Source of the DNA: Struthidea cinerea
Lineage: Eukaryota; Chordata; Aves; Passeriformes; Corcoracidae
Length of the DNA: 64,000 nucleotides
Reading direction: 5' to 3'
Assembly (NCBI GenBank): GCA_013397865.1
Contig: VZTI01005310.1
Span: forward strand, 915,394-979,393
The stretch's first letter is position 1, and each line of letters opens with the position of its first letter. The translations under genes were made by a program, and so were the position numbers. The notes beneath the pieces were generated by a model. The model searched no databases. It was not told the DNA's origin and worked only from the letters and a program-made list of their open reading frames with translations. This document shows, one piece after another, positions 60,071 to 64,000 of this stretch.

Positions 60071-61744
60071 CATTTCTAAGTGCTATTTATTTAACTGTCT
60101 AAAGCAAATTACTCAATCTCTTCACGTTATTGCAGCCACTAGCGAAATGACTCCATAAAGCGTAAAAACTGGTTATTGGTTATTTCAAATATTGGTTGTG
60201 AAGGAAATCTGTGACTCAGAGAACAAACTGTTCATTTCCAGGGTACTGCTGATAAATTGAGAGAGGAACTTTTACCCTCATAAGGATTAAAATGTGGTAA
60301 TTGATAAGAAATTTTATGACACTGCATAAGTCATTAACTTAAACAAAAAAACCAAAAATAAACACACACACGAATCCAACAAACATAAACAAAAAGGTGT
60401 TTTTTGCAAAAAATTCCCTGATCGAAAGCGATGCCACAAGTCAGTCCATTTTGGCAGAGAATCCAAAAGTGGCTCCTGGTTCTGCTCTATGCCCTGAACT
60501 CCCTCTTTTCAGATCTCTGAGTTTGAGATGCCTCGGGTGTGCAGACGTTTGGAAGGACGGGTTGGCTCCCAGGCTCTCACTGAAGCTGTCAATGACTGTC
60601 TGGGTTGACTTTTCTTTACAGGAGACTTTTCCCTAAATAATGCATCTTCCACGTCGGGATTGCCGTGCCAACAGTTCATTCTAAATTACAAAAAAATTAG
60701 ATATCTAACCCCCACGTACTCCATCTCCATGTAAATGAGGACCAAGAGGCAGGTAGAGACTTCTACATCTTCATTTGGGGGATTAAAAACCCTGCTGCTG
60801 CCTGCCATGATTTGATGGAGAATTGCACTGAAAAGCTCACAAAAGTCTTATTTAAGTAGAAGTGCTCAATTCCCCCTTGAATGGGTGTCCTGCAAGAAAG
60901 TGGTTTTGTTTTAATTAAAATAAAAAAGACAACACCTGCCCCGTCCCAAAGAAAGTCCTACGCACTAAGCAGCAGTAGGAGATTACCACTTTGCCTTTCA
61001 AACCCTATTGTTGCATAGTTTCTTAAATATTTAATTCTCATTAATGAACACACTCCAGTGTTATCATGGAGGAAGTTGGTTTTGCTAATCCCTTGTAGGG
61101 TTTGAAAAAGTTCTACGCCAATTTCTGGGATGTTTGCCTGGGAGCAAGGCTTTAAAATGAGAAGTTTTCTCAATTGCTGGAGTTCCACTGTAAATGTCAG
61201 TATGAATAGAATTAAATTTTTTATATATCACCACCCCTCTGTTCTGCTGCAGGTAGGCAGGAAAATGCATATGCTGCCTGATGGCAAAATGTTATTGCTC
61301 TGTCATGAGCACTTGTGGGTATAATTCAGGTGTGGGGGTGATATTTTCTCTGCTAGAGGTCCCTTTGGAAAAGGGCATGGAGAAAGGCGAGAATGAAAAG
61401 GATGTTCTGTGAGCTGGAAATGACGGTAGAAGTTCTGCCTGCACTCGAAAATTGCTGTTTGGGAGGCGTTGGTGAAACCGAACAGCAAGTGTCTGCTTAA
61501 TGATTAAATAAATTGGAATCGAAATGCTTTTTACACAGGTGGAGTGGCCTTGTGGGATCAGGAGCTGCTGCATTTGTCGGAGACGTCTCCATGACTAGCA
61601 GGGCAGGTTTGTCAAAGCCCTTTTTGTACAGCTAAAGGTTAATAAAGATCCATGTGGCTGTGCAGAACCACTGAAAGGACAATAATGGCACAAACTGAGT
61701 AATGGTGACCGAGTTCTGGGTTTCAAATGAGCCGCGTTCTACCT

Positions 61745-62048
61745 GACAGGAGGGGGCAGCCGGGGGCGGTGTCGGACTCCGGTCCCGGGGAACAGGGACA
61801 GGATGAGAGGGAACGGCCTCAGGCTGGGCCAGGGGAGGCTCAGGCTGGACATCATGAGGAATATCTTCATGGAAAGGTTTTTTAGCATTGGAAGGGGCTG
61901 CCCAGGGAGGAGCCGGGGTCCCCATACCTGGAGGTGTCCAAGGAAGGCCTTGACATGGCACTCAGTGCCCGGCGCTTAGGGAACAGGAGGGGATTTGGCA
62001 GAGCTTGGAGTTGGTGATCCCAGAGGGCTTCTCCGACCTAAGTTCCAA
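61745..62048 (+). mobile_element. CR1 LINE fragment of a second subfamily
   Basis: Blocks in order are AACAGGGACAGGATGAGAGG, AACGGCCTCAGGCTGGGCCA, GGGGAGGCTCAGGCTGGACA, GGTGTCCAAGGAAGGCC, GGCACTCAGTGCC and a terminal segment CAGAGGGCTTCTCCGACCTA. It differs from the other copies in the last 80 bp, so it belongs to another CR1 subfamily. The GC-rich start near 61745 may be part of it. Confidence 0.88.
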
Positions 62049-62145
62049 AGAACTCCCTAAGTTCCTGTTTTATTTTGATATGTGGTCCTGTGTTTCATTG
62101 GGGCTTGAGAGAGCAGAAATGTGGAAATGCGAAACTTAACAATTG

Positions 62146-62168
62146 ATTTACTATTGTTAATAGTAAAT
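62146..62168. repeat. Short inverted repeat
   Basis: Perfect 9-bp arms ATTTACTAT (62146-62154) and ATAGTAAAT (62160-62168) flank a 5-base loop in AT-rich DNA. Confidence 0.7.
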
Positions 62169-63737
62169 GTAAGAACATCAACATTTAATGAGAAAATTTT
62201 ATTATTTTCTAAAGAATTATTACAGAATATCCAATCAACAGAATGGCTATTAAGGGTGATTCAAGTCCTCCTTGCAGTCGTTGATCACGGATAAAGGTTC
62301 CTGCAGCTCTTTTTCCCCCTCTCCTCCACCCAGGATCTGATAACAGTGCTTGCCAAAGTAGGCGTCCATCTAACTCATCCCTGCCTTTTCTCCCGGATGT
62401 TGGAATCCAAGTCAGGGATTGAATGTGCAATTTAATAAGCAGATGATTTTTATTGCATAAAAATGCGAGCTGAACACATGAATCTGGGCTATTATTCGTT
62501 GTGAAATGTTCAGTTTTGGGTAATTGCATCAAATTGCAACTAAGTTTTACTAAGTGAATAAAGTTTAAATTGAATTTCCCATGAACACCTGAATGATGTC
62601 AGCAGCAATCTGAGGGTCTGTTGGTCTTAATTGGGATAGTCTGACAAGGAAAATTTTATTCCAAGTGGTGATTTAAAAAGAAATTATGGCAGGAGGTAAC
62701 CTGAAAGAATACAACACTCTTTTTTATCCTCAACTCAGCCTTTTCTTTCCCAAAGTACAGATAAAATTCTATAAATAATTATATGAGATTACGTTTTTAA
62801 CTAATACTCTTACTTCTTTTTTTTAGTGCAGTTCCTGCACAAGTGATGTTTAGGACCATATTCTGTATTCTTAAGGAATATTTTAAGAATAATGACATAA
62901 CCAGTTTCAGGAAGTTCTAGCAGGCAAGAGGGATTTGATACAATATCAATAGCCATATCTGTTGATTGGCTATTCCATTTTAATTTTTTAGAAAAGAAAA
63001 GTCTACCTATTAAATGTTGATGTTCCTCCCTGTTAATAAATTAATTAAGCTGTTAAGTTACACAAATCTAACATGTTTGGCATGTCATGAAGGAAAATGT
63101 TCTGATTTCATTTTAAAAAAATAAAAGAAAGCAACGAACAACGGAATGATTGAAAGGAGGCTCGGAATTCACCTTGTGCCAGCCTTAGCTTTGGATAACT
63201 GAATATATGAGCTACGACCATTAATTAATAGCTATAGAAATAATCTAACAGGAGAATCTCTTTCTTGAAAGAGTGAAGCAACAAAGTACACACGTGGCAG
63301 AACAGATACAGAAGTTTCCTAGGATACTTCAAAGCAGGGAGATCCCAAAGCCTTCGGCTAAATTTCAATTCCCGCTTGTAGAAAGGATGTGCAACTGAAT
63401 AAGCAATTAGTTATGGATTATTCACTCAGCTTGACTGCTGGATATTCGAGTAGCACGTTAACCTACCCCTGACTGGGTTCATAGCCCTTATTGTTCAGGA
63501 ATAAATTAAATCTGCATTAAAAAACCTCACCCTACCTGGGCTTGATCTTGCAGAGAAATTTTCCTGTTGACTATTGATCAGAGCAGGGACAATGAGGCAC
63601 CCCGGTGGGTCAAGCTGGAGGTACATATTGAAGATTATCCTCCCTGCTTTAAATGCTTCTAAATAACTGGGGGGCTTGAGGGAGACAGAAAAAAAGATGT
63701 GTAAATTTCCTTTAGAAAGGGAAAAGTCTTGCAAAGA

Positions 63738-63874
63738 ATCAGAATCGTTGAATGGTATGAGTAGGAAGGGGCCTTAAAGCCCACGCAGTGCCACCCCTGC
63801 CATGGGCAGGGACACATTCCAATATCCCAGCATGCTCCAAGAGCCATCTGACCTGTCTTTGGACACTTCCAGGT
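63738..63874 (-). mobile_element. CR1 LINE 3' fragment
   Basis: The + strand reads GAATCAGAATCGTTGAATGG, AGGAAGGGGCCTTAAAGCCC, GCCATGGGCAGGGACACATT and TTTGGACACTTCCAGG, the reverse complement of a CR1 3' end. Confidence 0.9.
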
Positions 63875-64000
63875 AAACTGTTTCGGTGTTGTTTAGAGAG
63901 TCAGTCTCTAAAATCCTTTGTCCAGGTCTCACCGGGTGCAGCACCCAGCTGGAAGTGTCCCTTCCGTGTCTCAAACTCTTATGGAGCTTTGTGCAGCAGA

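Larger units (their letters stand above)
45000..64000. other. Region with no supportable gene
   Basis: AT-rich sequence with four CR1 fragments, several inverted repeats and one degenerate minisatellite, listed separately. The open frame of 187 codons on the - strand at 52416-52979 has no recognisable domain and no splice context that I can support. One weak exon-like segment is noted at 49264-49480. Confidence 0.5.

Overview
This is nuclear DNA from a bird, probably a songbird. The main reason is at least 17 fragments of the CR1 retroposon, most of them the short 3' end usual in avian genomes, on both strands. There is no bacterial gene organisation. The only genes I can support have introns with canonical GT..AG junctions.

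About 85% of the window is AT-rich and looks intergenic or intronic: positions 1-12100 and 20900-64000. It holds CR1 fragments, a candidate solo LTR, several minisatellite-like tandem repeats and a few strong inverted repeats, including a perfect 22-bp-arm hairpin at 48866-48915. I saw no convincing protein-coding gene there.

The centre of interest is the GC-richer island at about 12.1-20.9 kb, which holds two compact genes arranged tail to tail. On the + strand, eight exons between 12728 and 16800 join in phase into an open frame of about 650 codons. It is a CCDC81-like protein: two HU-family domains followed by a long decapeptide-repeat tail. On the - strand, five coding exons between 20409 and 18801 also join in phase. 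They give a protein of 214 residues that I do not recognise, with an N-terminal and a C-terminal membrane segment and three N-glycosylation sequons between them. All four of its introns are phase 1.

The CCDC81-like gene lies between two direct copies of a sequence of about 160 bp (12135-12296 and 17350-17507). This suggests it is one unit of a duplicated array, the upstream copy being the remnant 3' end of a lost or displaced neighbour. The CCDC81 clade is known to be greatly expanded in birds, and a role in recognising non-self molecules has been suggested for it. The intact paralogue, its dual-frame repeat tail and its unknown membrane-protein neighbour are therefore the best candidates for something undescribed. 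That the two genes work together is inference from position only.
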